Source: an uncultured Collinsella sp.
Lineage (GTDB): Bacteria; Actinomycetota; Coriobacteriia; Coriobacteriales; Coriobacteriaceae
DNA: 53,752 bases
Assembly: GCA_902465015.1 (NCBI GenBank)
Contig: CABQLK010000009.1
Coordinates: 1 to 53,752, forward strand
Direction: 5' to 3'
Part shown: positions 9,322-18,613 of the stretch, piece after piece
How the letters are laid out: each line of letters begins with the position of its first letter
Position numbering within the stretch: the first letter of the stretch is position 1
Made by a program: the position numbers and the translations under genes
The notes under the pieces: model-generated
Seen by the model: only the letters and a program-made list of their open reading frames with translations
Told to the model about the DNA's origin: nothing
Databases searched by the model: none

Positions 9322-10229
9322 TACTGTTCCTCCAATGCTGAGGCTCCGCCGACGATCTCGTTAATCTCGGTCGTGATCGAAGCCTGGCGCACGCGACTAT
9401 ACGTGCGGGTAAGGGTCGAGATGATCGCGGTGGCGTTTTCCGTCGCGGAGTGCATGGCCTTGCGGCGTGCACCCTGCTCGGCAGCCGCCGAATCGATCAG
9501 GGCCTGGTAGATGACCGTCAGGATATAAGACGGCACAAGCTTGCCGAGAACATGCTCGGGAGAGGGCACGAACTCGAACGTGGACGAGATGCGCTTAGGG
9601 GCGTCGGTCTCGTTCTTACGCGGACCGTGGGCCATAGCGATCATCTCGGGGTCGAGCGGCAACAGATGCTCGACGCGAAGCTCCTGATCCACGCGGTTCT
9701 TGGCGTGGTGGTAGACAAGCTCGACACGGTCAAGCTCACCGGCACGATACGCATCGCAGATATGAGAGGAGATCATGCGGGCCTGATTGAAATCGGGCTC
9801 AGAGGAGTTGCCCTCAAAGTGCATGACGACGTTTGCGCGGTCACGGAAATACGTGGCCGGCTTACGCCCGCACGCGATGATCTCGCACTCGATGCCGTCG
9901 TTCGCCCAAGAAGCGGCGAGCTTTTCGGCCGTGCGCTCCACCGTCGTATTGAAACCGCCGGCAAGGCCGCGGTCCGAGGCAATAACGACAATCAGGCCAT
10001 GCTTGACGCTCTCATGCTTCTGCAGCATGGGATCGGTGCCCGAACAGGAGGCGTCGCCGGCGACCGTCAACATGACGTCGGTCAGCGCCTCCTTATAGGG
10101 CTCGGCCTGCTTGGAGCGATCGAGGGCACGACGGATCTTGGCCGTAGAGACCATCTCCATCGTGCGCGTGATCTGCTTGGTCGTGGTAACCGAGGAGATT
10201 CGCTTCTTAATGTCGCGAAGGTTGGCCAT
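9321..10229 (-). CDS. atpG: ATP synthase F1 subunit gamma
   Basis: Rotor shaft of F1 (302 aa). The N-terminal MANLRDIKKRISSVTTTKQI and C-terminal ARRKAMHSATENA helices, which form the coiled coil inside the alpha/beta ring, are both conserved. It lies between atpA (5-nt gap) and atpD (1-nt overlap). Confidence 0.96.
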
Positions 10230-10234
10230 GGGGC

Positions 10235-11833
10235 TTAGTTCTCCTCTGATCCAGAAACATCCGAATGGTGCTTGGCCATGAACTGCTGCTTGAAGTCGCC
10301 GATGACGCGCAAGAGCTCAGCCTTGGTGTCATCATCGATCTTCTTGGCGCGAACCTTGTCGAGCAGCGAGCCAAAGCCATTGTCCATGTACTCGATGAGC
10401 TCGGCACGGAAAGGCAGCACGTCGGCGATCTCCAGGTCATCCAGGAAGCCCTCGTTGCCAGCGAACAGCGTAACGATCTGCTCGCCAACCTCAAACGGCT
10501 TGTAACGCGGCTGCTTCAGGAGCTCGGTCATGCGGGCACCATGGGTCAGCTGCTTCTGAGTAGCCTCGTCGAGGTCGGAGCCGAACTGCGTAAAGCCGGC
10601 GAGCTCCTGGTACGAAGCGAGGTCCAGACGGAGGTTGCCGGCGACCTGCTTCATAGCCTTGGTCTGCGCGTCGCCACCGACGCGGGACACGGAAATGCCC
10701 ACGTCGACTGCCGGGCGCTGGCCCTGGAAGAAGAGCTCGGACTGCAGGTAGATCTGACCATCGGTAATGGAAATGACGTTGGTCGGAATGTAGGCCGAGA
10801 CGTCGCCGTCCTGGGTCTCGATGATCGGAAGAGCCGTCATGGAGCCGTAACCGTTCTTCTTGGACATCTTGACGGCACGCTCGAGCAGACGAGAGTGCAG
10901 GTAGAAGATGTCGCCAGGATAGGCCTCGCGTCCGGGCGGACGATGCAGCGTCAGCGACATCTGACGGTAGGCCACAGCCTGCTTGGACAGGTCGTCGTAG
11001 ATGACGAGCACGTGGCCGCCGGGGTTGGTCTCGCTGGCGGGCTTGCCGTCCTCGCCGTTGTACATGAAGAATTCGCCGATAGCGGCACCGGCCATAGGCG
11101 CGATGTACTGCATAGGGGCGGAATCGGCAGCGGTGGCCGAAACGATGATGGTGTAGTCGAGCGCACCGTGCTGAGCGAGGGTCTCGCGGATGTTGGCAAC
11201 CGTGGAGGCCTTCTGGCCGATGGCGACATAGATGCAGACCATGCCCTTGCCGCGCTGGTTGAGGATAGCGTCGATGGCGATGGCGGTCTTACCGGTCTTA
11301 CGGTCGCCGATGATGAGCTCACGCTGACCGCGGCCAATAGGCACCATGGAGTCGATAGCGAGCAGACCGGTCTGAACCGGCTCGCACACCGGGGTACGAT
11401 CGATGACGCCGGGAGCCTTGAACTCGATGGGGCGACGGTGCGTGGCGACGATGTCGCCCAGGCCGTCGATGGGCTGGCCGAGCGGATTGACGACGCGGCC
11501 GAGCATGGCACGGCTCACGGGGATATCCATAATGCGGCCAGTGGTGCGGCACTCGTCGCCTTCCTTGATGGAGTCGACGGCACCAAACAGAACGGCGCCG
11601 ACCTCGTCACGGTCAAGGTTCTGGGCAAGGCCGAAGACGGTCTCACCGGTATCGGAGCTCTTGAACTCCAGAAGCTCGCCTGCCATGGCGCTCTTGAGGC
11701 CGGAGACGCGCGCGATGCCGTCGCCTACCTCGTCGACCGTTGAAACCTCATGCGTATCGACCGTCGCGGAGAGGCTCGTGAGCTGCTCCTGCAGTTTCTT
11801 GGCGATATCCTGGGCATTGAGGGTTTCGGACAT
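10235..11833 (-). CDS. atpA: ATP synthase F1 subunit alpha
   Basis: Non-catalytic nucleotide-binding subunit of F1 (532 aa). The P-loop GDRKTGKT is at 176-183. The N-terminal crown segment, the VSRVGG stretch and the C-terminal helical bundle are as expected. The start codon overlaps the last base of atpH, and the C-terminal tail is slightly longer than usual and Ser/Glu-rich. Confidence 0.97.
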   Translation of the reverse strand: MSETLNAQDIAKKLQEQLTSLSATVDTHEVSTVDEVGDGIARVSGLKSAMAGELLEFKSSDTGETVFGLAQNLDRDEVGAVLFGAVDSIKEGDECRTTGRIMDIPVSRAMLGRVVNPLGQPIDGLGDIVATHRRPIEFKAPGVIDRTPVCEPVQTGLLAIDSMVPIGRGQRELIIGDRKTGKTAIAIDAILNQRGKGMVCIYVAIGQKASTVANIRETLAQHGALDYTIIVSATAADSAPMQYIAPMAGAAIGEFFMYNGEDGKPASETNPGGHVLVIYDDLSKQAVAYRQMSLTLHRPPGREAYPGDIFYLHSRLLERAVKMSKKNGYGSMTALPIIETQDGDVSAYIPTNVISITDGQIYLQSELFFQGQRPAVDVGISVSRVGGDAQTKAMKQVAGNLRLDLASYQELAGFTQFGSDLDEATQKQLTHGARMTELLKQPRYKPFEVGEQIVTLFAGNEGFLDDLEIADVLPFRAELIEYMDNGFGSLLDKVRAKKIDDDTKAELLRVIGDFKQQFMAKHHSDVSGSEEN

Positions 11834-12309
11834 TAGGCTTCACCTCCGTACGAATTAGCAGAGTTTGCGAGGGTCTCCTGCGCGATGCGCAGCTGCGTCT
11901 TGACGGAAATGTCACGACGCTCGCCGCGGGCCTCGAGCACCAGGCCGCCCACGATAGACGGGTCGACCTGCTCGATAAGGAATACCTTGCGGCCGAAGTC
12001 CTGCTCGCATTTCTTAGTGATGGTTTGACGCAGCTCGTCGTCGAGCGGGATCGCCGTGGTGACGGTCACGCCCACTACATCCTCGTCTTCCTCGGCAACA
12101 TACTTAAAGGCAGCTGCCACCTTGGGAAGAAGGTCGAGCTGGTCGCGCTTGGACATGGTGTCGAGCACGGCGATGATCTCGGGGCTGGCAGAAGCCAAGC
12201 GCTCGATCATCTCGAGGTCCTCGAACACATGGTTCTCGGCCTTGGCGGCTTCCAAAAGGGAACGCGCGTAGGTCTCGAGCACCTTGTCCTGATAGCGGCT
12301 AGTCGGCAT
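11833..12309 (-). CDS. atpH: ATP synthase F1 subunit delta
   Basis: Peripheral-stalk subunit linking F1 to subunit b. The 158-aa protein is slightly shorter than the common length of about 178. The N-terminal helical bundle (YARSLLEAAK) and C-terminal GGLVLEARGERRDIS, typical of the OSCP/delta family, are present. It overlaps atpF by 11 nt and atpA by one, consistent with coupled translation. Confidence 0.93.
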   Translation of the reverse strand: MPTSRYQDKVLETYARSLLEAAKAENHVFEDLEMIERLASASPEIIAVLDTMSKRDQLDLLPKVAAAFKYVAEEDEDVVGVTVTTAIPLDDELRQTITKKCEQDFGRKVFLIEQVDPSIVGGLVLEARGERRDISVKTQLRIAQETLANSANSYGGEA

Positions 12310-12901
12310 TCAGGCTACCTGCTTCCTGGATGTAGCGCTCGATGAGCTTCTTCTGCTCGGCATCGTCCTCGAGTGCCTCGCCCACGATCTTGGTGGCGAC
12401 GGCAACGGACAGGTCGGCGATGGAGCTCGCGGCACCGGCGTAGATGGACTTGCGCTCGTCCTCGACGGTCGTATGGGCCTTGGCGATGATCTCCTCGGCC
12501 TCCTTGTGAGCAGCCTCGATGATACGGGCACGCTCGGACTCGGCGTCCTTACGGGCCTCGAGAACGATGTCGGCAGCCTGACGACGGGCGTCGGTGACGA
12601 TCGAGTCGGACTCAGCGCGCTTGGCGATAGCCTCCTGCTTGGTCTTCTCGGCCTCGTCGAGGCTCTCCTCGATCTTCTTGCCGCGCTCCTCCATGGTTTT
12701 CATGATGCCCGGCAGGGCGACCTTGGCCAGCACGATCCAGATAATCAGGAAGGCGATAAGCGCCGGGATGAACTCCGCCATCTTAGGGATGAGGATGTCC
12801 GCACCGGCGGCGCCGTCCTCGGCGAACGCGGAAACCGGCATGAGCAGCGCGGCCGCGGACGCGGAGAGTGCGATCGCGCTCTTCTGGGATGAAAGATTCA
12901 T
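12299..12901 (-). CDS. atpF: ATP synthase F0 subunit b
   Basis: Peripheral-stalk subunit (200 aa). A transmembrane helix (about 46-62, IPALIAFLIIWIVLAKVA) is followed by a long charged coiled coil. Before it lies a second hydrophobic stretch ending in SAFAEDG (about 8-28) that looks like a cleavable signal peptide, so the N-terminus may be processed. It overlaps atpH by 11 nt. Confidence 0.94.
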   Translation of the reverse strand: MNLSSQKSAIALSASAAALLMPVSAFAEDGAAGADILIPKMAEFIPALIAFLIIWIVLAKVALPGIMKTMEERGKKIEESLDEAEKTKQEAIAKRAESDSIVTDARRQAADIVLEARKDAESERARIIEAAHKEAEEIIAKAHTTVEDERKSIYAGAASSIADLSVAVATKIVGEALEDDAEQKKLIERYIQEAGSLNAD

Positions 12902-12916
12902 ACTTGACGCTCCGTG

Positions 12917-13111
12917 CTATTTAACGATCAGCGCGACAACGAAGCCGATCAGAGCCAGAGCCTCGCCGAAGGCGGAGCCCATGATGAAGACGGTGAACAC
13001 GCGGCCCTGGACCTCAGGCTGACGGGCCATAGCACCCGTAGCACCCAGAGCAGACAGGCCGATAGCAAGACCAGCGCCGATAACACCGAGACCGTAACCG
13101 ATAACTCCCAC
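12917..13111 (-). CDS. atpE: ATP synthase F0 subunit c
   Basis: Ring-forming proteolipid of F0. At 64 aa it is a bare two-helix hairpin with the ARQPE polar loop (29-33) and the ion-binding carboxylate E50 in helix 2 (FGEALALIG). The glutamine of helix 1 and the Ser/Thr after the glutamate that mark sodium-binding rings are absent (GLAIGLS and GEAL here), so proton coupling is inferred. The GTG start is preceded by an excellent AAGGAGGA ribosome binding site, as expected for the high-copy subunit. Confidence 0.95.
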   Translation of the reverse strand: MGVIGYGLGVIGAGLAIGLSALGATGAMARQPEVQGRVFTVFIMGSAFGEALALIGFVVALIVK

Positions 13112-13235
13112 GATTCCTCCTTTGTCGTGCGTGTCTTATTTCACGCAGGATAACCTTTTTATAACTGCCGGGCTCCATGGGTACGGGCACCGGCGGTTTA
13201 ACGAATTGCCTTACCTTTAAGGCGCGAACGGAAGA

Positions 13236-14039
13236 CTACTCCTCCTCCGCGACCTCCTCTGCCTCGGAGACATACACGGCGGTAAGGACCGTGAAGACGT
13301 AAGCCTGGATGGCGCCGACCACAAGCTCGATCGCATAGATCAGGATGAGGATGGCAAGCCAGGCCAGCGAAGGCAGGGCGCCGACGGCGTGGGCCGCGGA
13401 AACCTGCTGAAGCAGCGGTTGCATGAACATGCTCGCCATGATGGCGAACGAGCCCATGACCACGTGTCCTGCGAACATGTTGCAGAACAGACGGACGGCG
13501 AGCGTGATGAGGCGCAGGAAGGTCGAGAAAAGCTCGACGACCCACACGAGCACGTTCATCGGGAAGCTCACGCCCTGCGGAGCGAGGCTCTTGATGTAGC
13601 CGATCACGCCGTGAGCCTTGCATCCGTAGTAGATGAAGTACACGAAGGCGAAGATGGCGAGCGCGGCGGTGGAGCCGATTGCGCCGGTGCCGGGCTTCAT
13701 TCCCGGAATCAGGCCGATCATGTTGTTGATCAGGATGAACAGGAAAAGCGAGCACAGGAACGGGAAGTGCTTCTTCCAGTTCTCACCCACGACACCCTTG
13801 CCGATATCGTTCTCGACGTACTCGATGATGTACTCGAAACCGTTGACGAAGAAGCCCTTGGGAACCAGGGTCTGCTTCTTCTTGAACACGGCCAGGACGA
13901 TCAGGAGCACGATCGTGGAGACGATCAGCCAAAACGAGTACTGCGTGATGCCGCAGCTCAGATCGCCCACGACAGGGGTGGAGCTGAACTCGCTGACCAG
14001 ATGATTAATCTCATCAGGCAGCTTTTCAAAAATTTCCAC
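13236..14039 (-). CDS. atpB: ATP synthase F0 subunit a
   Basis: Integral membrane stator that provides the proton half-channels (267 aa, several transmembrane helices). The essential arginine lies in LTLAVRLFCNMFAGHV. The GTG start at 14039 is preceded by AAAGGTAAG. Its stop is 124 nt before atpE, the largest gap in the operon, and I see no gene in that gap. Confidence 0.95.
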   Translation of the reverse strand: MEIFEKLPDEINHLVSEFSSTPVVGDLSCGITQYSFWLIVSTIVLLIVLAVFKKKQTLVPKGFFVNGFEYIIEYVENDIGKGVVGENWKKHFPFLCSLFLFILINNMIGLIPGMKPGTGAIGSTAALAIFAFVYFIYYGCKAHGVIGYIKSLAPQGVSFPMNVLVWVVELFSTFLRLITLAVRLFCNMFAGHVVMGSFAIMASMFMQPLLQQVSAAHAVGALPSLAWLAILILIYAIELVVGAIQAYVFTVLTAVYVSEAEEVAEEE

Positions 14040-14042
14040 GAC

Positions 14043-14354
14043 TTACCTTTCGACCTCATGAGGATCTCGCAGCGCCTTGGCGACGCGAATCGCGCAGGCG
14101 GCCATAAAGGCCACGAAGCCGATCGCCTCGCCCAGGAGGAACATGCGAAATGCCTCTCCGAACAACACAAACACAACCAAGGTAAAGACAAGCAACGCGA
14201 TTGCCGAGACCGCGAGACTCACCATACCCTTGAGCATGTCCGCATTCTGCTTATCGTCAAGAACCGGCTTGAGCGTAAAGACAAAGGGAAGGAAGGCAAT
14301 CGCGCCCGCGATGGCACCTGCAACGATAGCGAGCAGATCGGCTATCTGAAACAC
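14043..14354 (-). CDS. ATP synthase subunit I-like membrane protein
   Basis: A small hydrophobic protein, first in the atp operon and 3 nt before atpB. It is about 103 aa with roughly four transmembrane helices. Position and topology match AtpI, which helps assemble the c-ring or import magnesium; sequence similarity in this family is weak, so the call rests mainly on context. I prefer the GTG at 14354 (GAGG 6 nt upstream); a GTG at 14366 would place its ribosome binding site too close. Confidence 0.7.
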   Translation of the reverse strand: MFQIADLLAIVAGAIAGAIAFLPFVFTLKPVLDDKQNADMLKGMVSLAVSAIALLVFTLVVFVLFGEAFRMFLLGEAIGFVAFMAACAIRVAKALRDPHEVER

Positions 14355-14416
14355 TGGCGTCCTCACTTTCCTTTTTTATCGCCTCACAGGACAGTTCCCG
14401 CCAAACATTGGTGACT

Positions 14417-14444
14417 ATTGTACGAGCCAATCGCTAAAGTACAA
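14417..14444 (-). promoter_or_regulatory. Candidate promoter of the atp operon
   Basis: On the minus strand TTGTAC (14444-14439) and TACAAT (14422-14417) are separated by 16 nt, close to sigma-70 boxes. The -10 lies about 60 nt before the first gene of the operon. Confidence 0.6.
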
Positions 14445-14559
14445 CCGAAAAAGCATCGGTTAATACGCACCTGTTCGTTTTCTTAAGACCTTCTTTATGC
14501 CGCAGGTACGGTAATACGTTTTTCTCGAACCCTGCAGGGCAAAACGTCCGTTAACAGGA

Positions 14560-14594
14560 GTGCGCGCGGTCGTCTTTTGTTCGACCGCGCGCAC
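14560..14594 (-). terminator. Hairpin downstream of upp
   Basis: GTGCGCGCGGTCG (14560-14572) pairs perfectly with CGACCGCGCGCAC (14582-14594). It lies 43 nt past the upp stop codon on the minus strand. There is no proper T run, so it may be a 3'-end stabilising or Rho-assisted structure rather than an efficient intrinsic terminator. Confidence 0.55.
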
Positions 14595-14636
14595 CATTTC
14601 TTCGTATTTTCGACGTTAGCCGGTATGGCCCAGAGA

Positions 14637-15284
14637 TTACAGCGTGCCGTAGATGCGGTCGCCGGCGTCGCCCAGGCCGGGAACGATGTAGGCAGCTTCG
14701 TTGAGATGGTCGTCGATGGCGCACGTATAAATATGTACGTCGGGGTCCTTTTCGGTCAGTGACTTGAGGCCCTCGGGCGCGGCGACGATGCACAGCATGC
14801 GGATATCCTTGACACCGCGCTCGCGCAGGTAGCTGATGGCCATCTCGGCCGAACCGCCCGTGGCGAGCATGGGGTCGACGACCAGGCAGATGCGCTGGTC
14901 GATATCCTTGGGCATCTTGCAGTAATACTCGTGCGGCTCGTGGGTGACCTCGTCGCGCTCCATGCCGATGTGGCCCACGCGAGCGGAGGGCACCAGATCG
15001 AGGATGCCGTCGACCATGCCAAGGCCTGCACGCAGGATGGGAACGATGGCGAGCTTTTTTCCGGCGAGCTGCTTAAACGTTGCGGTGGTGATGGGGGTCT
15101 CGACTTCGACGTCTTCCATGGGCAGGTCGCGCATGGCCTCGTAGCCGTCAAAAAGTGCGAGCTCGCGCACGAGCTGGCGGAACTGGTTGGTGCCGGTGTT
15201 TTTGTCGCGCAGGATCGACAGCTTGTGCTGGACGAGCGGGTGATCGACAAGCGTCACACGGGACGTATCGTAGGTGACGGTCAT
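14637..15284 (-). CDS. upp: Uracil phosphoribosyltransferase
   Basis: Pyrimidine salvage: uracil plus PRPP gives UMP. The 215-aa protein has the PRPP-binding loop VVDPMLATGGSA, the RAGLGM segment and the C-terminal GDAGDRIYGT uracil site. The ATG at 15284 is chosen (AAAGGGG upstream); an in-frame ATG at 15344 would add 20 residues unlike the family. It lies 123 nt after glpK in the same orientation. Confidence 0.95.
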   Translation of the reverse strand: MTVTYDTSRVTLVDHPLVQHKLSILRDKNTGTNQFRQLVRELALFDGYEAMRDLPMEDVEVETPITTATFKQLAGKKLAIVPILRAGLGMVDGILDLVPSARVGHIGMERDEVTHEPHEYYCKMPKDIDQRICLVVDPMLATGGSAEMAISYLRERGVKDIRMLCIVAAPEGLKSLTEKDPDVHIYTCAIDDHLNEAAYIVPGLGDAGDRIYGTL

Positions 15285-15407
15285 GGGTTGATTGCCCCTT
15301 TCGTTGCGGCCGGAAGATGGCCTTGCTGACAAGGCGCGCAGCAATGTTGCCGCCGCACGCCATGCATTAGTTTAGCGGTTTGTTGTATCGAGCAGCCCAT
15401 CGCAGCC

Positions 15408-16949
15408 CTACCGTGCGGTACTGAGCGAGCGCCTGACTGCATCACACCAGCCCGCAAGGTTTTGTTCGCGGCGCTCGGCGGACATGTGGGGAAGGAAGGT
15501 CCTAACGATCTGGGCATTTTGCTCCAGCTCTTCCAGGTCTTCCCAATAGCCGACGGCAAGACCCGCCAAGTACGCGGCACCGATTGCCGTGGTCTCCACC
15601 GTCTCGCATTGCAGCACGGGGATATCCAGCAGGTCGGCCTGGAATTGCATGATGAACTCGTTGCGCGAGGCACCGCCATCGACAGACAGGCGCTCGATCG
15701 AAAGCCCCACGTCCTGCTCCATGGCGCGCAGCACGTCGTAGCTCTGATATGCCATGGATTCGCAGGCGGCACGTACGATGGTCGCACGGCTCGAGGCGCC
15801 GGTCAGACCGCACACGATACCGCGGGCATGCGGGTCCCACCAGGGAGCGCCCAGACCCGCAAAGGCGGGGACGAAGTAGCAGCCCTCATTGTCGTTGATC
15901 GAAGCGGCGAGTTGTGCCGACTCGCTCACACTCGAGATGATGCCCATGTTGTTGCGCAGCCAGTTCATGGTGGAACCGGCAGCAAAGATGGAGCCCTCGA
16001 GTGCATAGCTGATCTTGCCGTCCGCGGCGATACCGATCGTGGAGACCAGACCGTTCTTGGATTCGACGACCTCGTCGCCGGTGTTCATGAGCATAAAGCA
16101 ACCCGTGCCATAGGTGTTTTTAGTCTGGCCGGGATGGAAGCAGCAGTGGCCGAACAGCGACGCCTGCTGGTCGCCCGCCACGCCCATGATGGGCGGCATG
16201 TTGGTCATGATGTCGCTCGCGACGCGGCCGTAGTCGCCCGAGCTCCAACGAACCTCGGGCATCATGGAACGTGGAACGTCAAAGAGCGCCAGCAGGTCGT
16301 CGTCCCAATCGAGCGTATGGATATTAAAGAGCGCCGTGCGGCTGGCATTGGTGTAGTCGGTGGCAAAGACCTGACTGCCGGTGAGGTTGTAGATGAGCCA
16401 GGTGTCGATAGTGCCGAACATGAGGTCGCCCGCCGCCGCGCTCTCACGCGCACCGTCGACGTTGTCGAGGATCCACTGCACCTTAGAAGCCGAAAAATAC
16501 GGGTCGAGCGTGAGTCCCGTGCGGGAGCGCACCAGCTCTTCTGCGCCCCGCTCAACCAGCTCGTCGATCAGAGGTGCGGTGCGACGGCATTGCCACACGA
16601 TGGCGTTATAGATGGGTTGGCCGCTTATGCGGTCCCACACCACCGTGGTCTCGCGCTGGTTGGAGATACCGATGGCGGCGATGCGGTCAGAATGGATGCC
16701 GCTCTTAAACTGGACCTCCATCATCACGCCGATCTGGCTGGCAAGCACCTCCATGGGGTCTTGCTCTATCCAACCGGGACGCGGGAAGCTGGTTTTGACG
16801 CTACGACGTGCCTGCGCGACGATGCAGCCGTACTCGTCGACGATGGTCGCAAGTACCGAGGTGGTGCCGCAGTCGAGCGCCATGATGTAGGAACCGCCAA
16901 AGTTAAACGAGGCATCTTCCATGCCCAGGCTGCCCAGATTCAACGACAT
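15408..16949 (-). CDS. glpK: Glycerol kinase
   Basis: FGGY-family kinase phosphorylating glycerol to sn-glycerol 3-phosphate in the cytoplasm. At 513 aa it is full length with an N-terminal extension of about 15 residues before MALDCGTTS. GISNQRETTVVWD, GVAGDQQASLFGH, NTYGTGCFML and VDGGASRNEF carry the substrate and ATP sites. AGAAAGGTG precedes the ATG. It follows the YrdC-domain gene by 13 nt. No glpF or glpD is in the window. Confidence 0.94.
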   Translation of the reverse strand: MSLNLGSLGMEDASFNFGGSYIMALDCGTTSVLATIVDEYGCIVAQARRSVKTSFPRPGWIEQDPMEVLASQIGVMMEVQFKSGIHSDRIAAIGISNQRETTVVWDRISGQPIYNAIVWQCRRTAPLIDELVERGAEELVRSRTGLTLDPYFSASKVQWILDNVDGARESAAAGDLMFGTIDTWLIYNLTGSQVFATDYTNASRTALFNIHTLDWDDDLLALFDVPRSMMPEVRWSSGDYGRVASDIMTNMPPIMGVAGDQQASLFGHCCFHPGQTKNTYGTGCFMLMNTGDEVVESKNGLVSTIGIAADGKISYALEGSIFAAGSTMNWLRNNMGIISSVSESAQLAASINDNEGCYFVPAFAGLGAPWWDPHARGIVCGLTGASSRATIVRAACESMAYQSYDVLRAMEQDVGLSIERLSVDGGASRNEFIMQFQADLLDIPVLQCETVETTAIGAAYLAGLAVGYWEDLEELEQNAQIVRTFLPHMSAERREQNLAGWCDAVRRSLSTAR

Positions 16950-16962
16950 CGCTTACACCTTT

Positions 16963-17706
16963 CTATTGCATCGGGTCGGACAGGACCCGTTCGATCTCTG
17001 ATGCGGGAAGTGCGCCTTGGCGCAGGATCTGGAGCCCGCCGTGCTGGAACGACACGATGGTCGAGGCGTCGCGACACGGGGTCTCACCGGCGTCGACGGC
17101 AACATCGACCCCCTCCAGGATGCGACCCTCGACGGCGGCAAAGCTTGCCGGCGAGGGCGCGCCGTGCGTGTTGGCGCTCGTACAGGCAAGGGGACTGCCG
17201 CAGGCGCGGATGAGCGCTTGGACCACAGGCGAGGCCGACGCGCGAAGAGCCACCGTGTCGTCGGCGGCACGCATAAAAGTCGGCACGCAGGGGGCCGCCT
17301 TGACCACGATAGTCAGGGCTCCCGGCCAGCATCGTCGCGCGAGTACGCGGGCATCTTCCGGGATATCCACGCCATAGCGGTCGAGTGCTTCGACGCCATC
17401 GACCAGCCAAGCGACGGTTTGCGTGAGCTCACGTTGCTTGAGAGTGAAGATACGGCGATAGCCGGTGCCGAGCGCAGGAACTGCGGCGCCATTGACGGCA
17501 GCCTGCGGATCGCGCGGCCACGATGGGAATTCGCTTGTATCTTGGGGCACGGCGTCCGAGAAGGCGTTGACTGCCACGGCGACACCGTAGACGGTCTCGG
17601 TCGGGATCAAAGCCAGGCCGCCGCGGCCGAGTACCTCGGCCGTGCGCTCGACGGCAAGCCGATGCGGCTCGCGCGTTCCCTCGTATACCCGATAGACCGT
17701 CTGCAT
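16963..17706 (-). CDS. YrdC/Sua5-domain protein (L-threonylcarbamoyladenylate synthase)
   Basis: Likely makes threonylcarbamoyl-AMP for the t6A37 modification of ANN-decoding tRNAs. The 247-aa protein contains PTETVYGVAV (35-44), WPGALTIVVKA, VALRAS and ACTSANTHGAPSP, the nucleotide and substrate segments of the YrdC fold. Relative to TsaC there is an insertion of roughly 27 residues after the first motif, and the long Sua5 C-terminal domain is missing. It is probably cotranscribed with glpK 13 nt downstream. Confidence 0.87.
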   Translation of the reverse strand: MQTVYRVYEGTREPHRLAVERTAEVLGRGGLALIPTETVYGVAVAVNAFSDAVPQDTSEFPSWPRDPQAAVNGAAVPALGTGYRRIFTLKQRELTQTVAWLVDGVEALDRYGVDIPEDARVLARRCWPGALTIVVKAAPCVPTFMRAADDTVALRASASPVVQALIRACGSPLACTSANTHGAPSPASFAAVEGRILEGVDVAVDAGETPCRDASTIVSFQHGGLQILRQGALPASEIERVLSDPMQ

Positions 17707-17853
17707 GTGTATGCCAGCCCCTTACGCTCTGGTGCAAGTTTGTTTACTGTGGGGCATTCTCGCACGAAACGTTCAACCTATTTGCCCAGAGCGCATGTTG
17801 GTTTGGTGAGCGGCTCTAGTAGTCGGTGAAAGTGAGGGGGTTAATTGAAGATT

Positions 17854-18156
17854 TTAGCGCGCAAGCGTAACGGTACGATCGGGAAACTCGATGCTTGCAA
17901 CCAGTTTTCCGCCGAGGCTCTCTGCGTACCTGCTCAGCGTGTCGAGCCTCATCGAACCCAGCTCCCCACGCTCGAGCTCGGATACACGTTTTTGAGAAAC
18001 GCCCATCGACTGGGCGACCGACGCCTGTGTTAGATCTTTTAACCTGCGAATCTGAGCAAGCTTATAGGCTTCGATACGATCGCGAGTCCTCTCCTGCTCG
18101 GCGGTAATGGAGTCGCGTGTTATCCCGCGAGATTCCATATACTCATGCAGTTCCAT
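17854..18156 (-). CDS. XRE-family antitoxin (HigA-like)
   Basis: A 100-aa DNA-binding protein with a helix-turn-helix, LTQASVAQSMGVSQKRVSEL (42-61), ending in a short strand segment (KLVASIEF). It overlaps the end of the toxin gene by 14 nt, giving the toxin-first order typical of HigBA modules. It should neutralise the toxin and repress the module through the dyad at 18548-18562. Confidence 0.85.
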   Translation of the reverse strand: MELHEYMESRGITRDSITAEQERTRDRIEAYKLAQIRRLKDLTQASVAQSMGVSQKRVSELERGELGSMRLDTLSRYAESLGGKLVASIEFPDRTVTLAR

Positions 18157-18538
18157 CTCGATCGAGCCTCCTTACGTGGCGACGGTATATTTGCTCGGCC
18201 CTTGGAATGTTGATCGCATACCAACCGTTCCATTTTGCCCTTGACGATCCCGCTCGCGACTTATCACCCGCCAATAGCAATACCGCCTGGCGCTTGGGGT
18301 CAAAGGCGAAGAGGATGCGAATCACCTGCCCACCACACGACGTCACTCTCAGCTCCTTTAAATGATGAAGCTTCGAGCCCTTTACGCGGTCAACCAGCGG
18401 ACGACCAAGGCTGGGACCTTCCTTCTCGAGCACCAAAAGGTCTGCATAAATCTGCTTCAGCGTAGCTTCATCCTGCTCATCAAGCCAAGGTTCAATGTAA
18501 TCAAGCACGATACGGTACCGATGCAGCTGATTTGACAT
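18143..18538 (-). CDS. RelE/HigB-type toxin (phage Gp49-like)
   Basis: A 131-aa toxin candidate. HHLKELRVTSCGGQVIRILF followed by the LLLAGDKS segment matches the Gp49/HigB fold of ribosome-dependent mRNA interferases. The basic C-terminus (RRHVRRLDRDG) is consistent with RNA binding. GGAGAAAGGT precedes the ATG. It is the first gene of the pair and overlaps the antitoxin gene, so the two are translationally coupled. Confidence 0.83.
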   Translation of the reverse strand: MSNQLHRYRIVLDYIEPWLDEQDEATLKQIYADLLVLEKEGPSLGRPLVDRVKGSKLHHLKELRVTSCGGQVIRILFAFDPKRQAVLLLAGDKSRAGSSRAKWNGWYAINIPRAEQIYRRHVRRLDRDGTA

Positions 18539-18547
18539 ACCTTTCTC

Positions 18548-18580
18548 CTTCTATAGTAGAAGTTTTACGGTATATTGCAA
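18548..18580 (-). promoter_or_regulatory. Promoter and operator of the toxin-antitoxin pair
   Basis: On the minus strand TTGCAA (18580-18575) and TACTAT (18558-18553) have a 16-nt spacer. The perfect inverted repeat CTTCTA-TAG-TAGAAG (18548-18562) overlaps the -10 box and lies next to the toxin ribosome binding site, a natural autorepression site for the XRE antitoxin. Confidence 0.65.
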
Positions 18581-18613
18581 GGACAAACTTGCGCAAATGT
18601 CTATTTATTCAGC

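Noticed and set aside
12917..13111. Sodium-coupled ATP synthase
   Set aside because: The c subunit lacks the helix-1 Gln and the Ser/Thr after the helix-2 Glu of sodium-binding rings.
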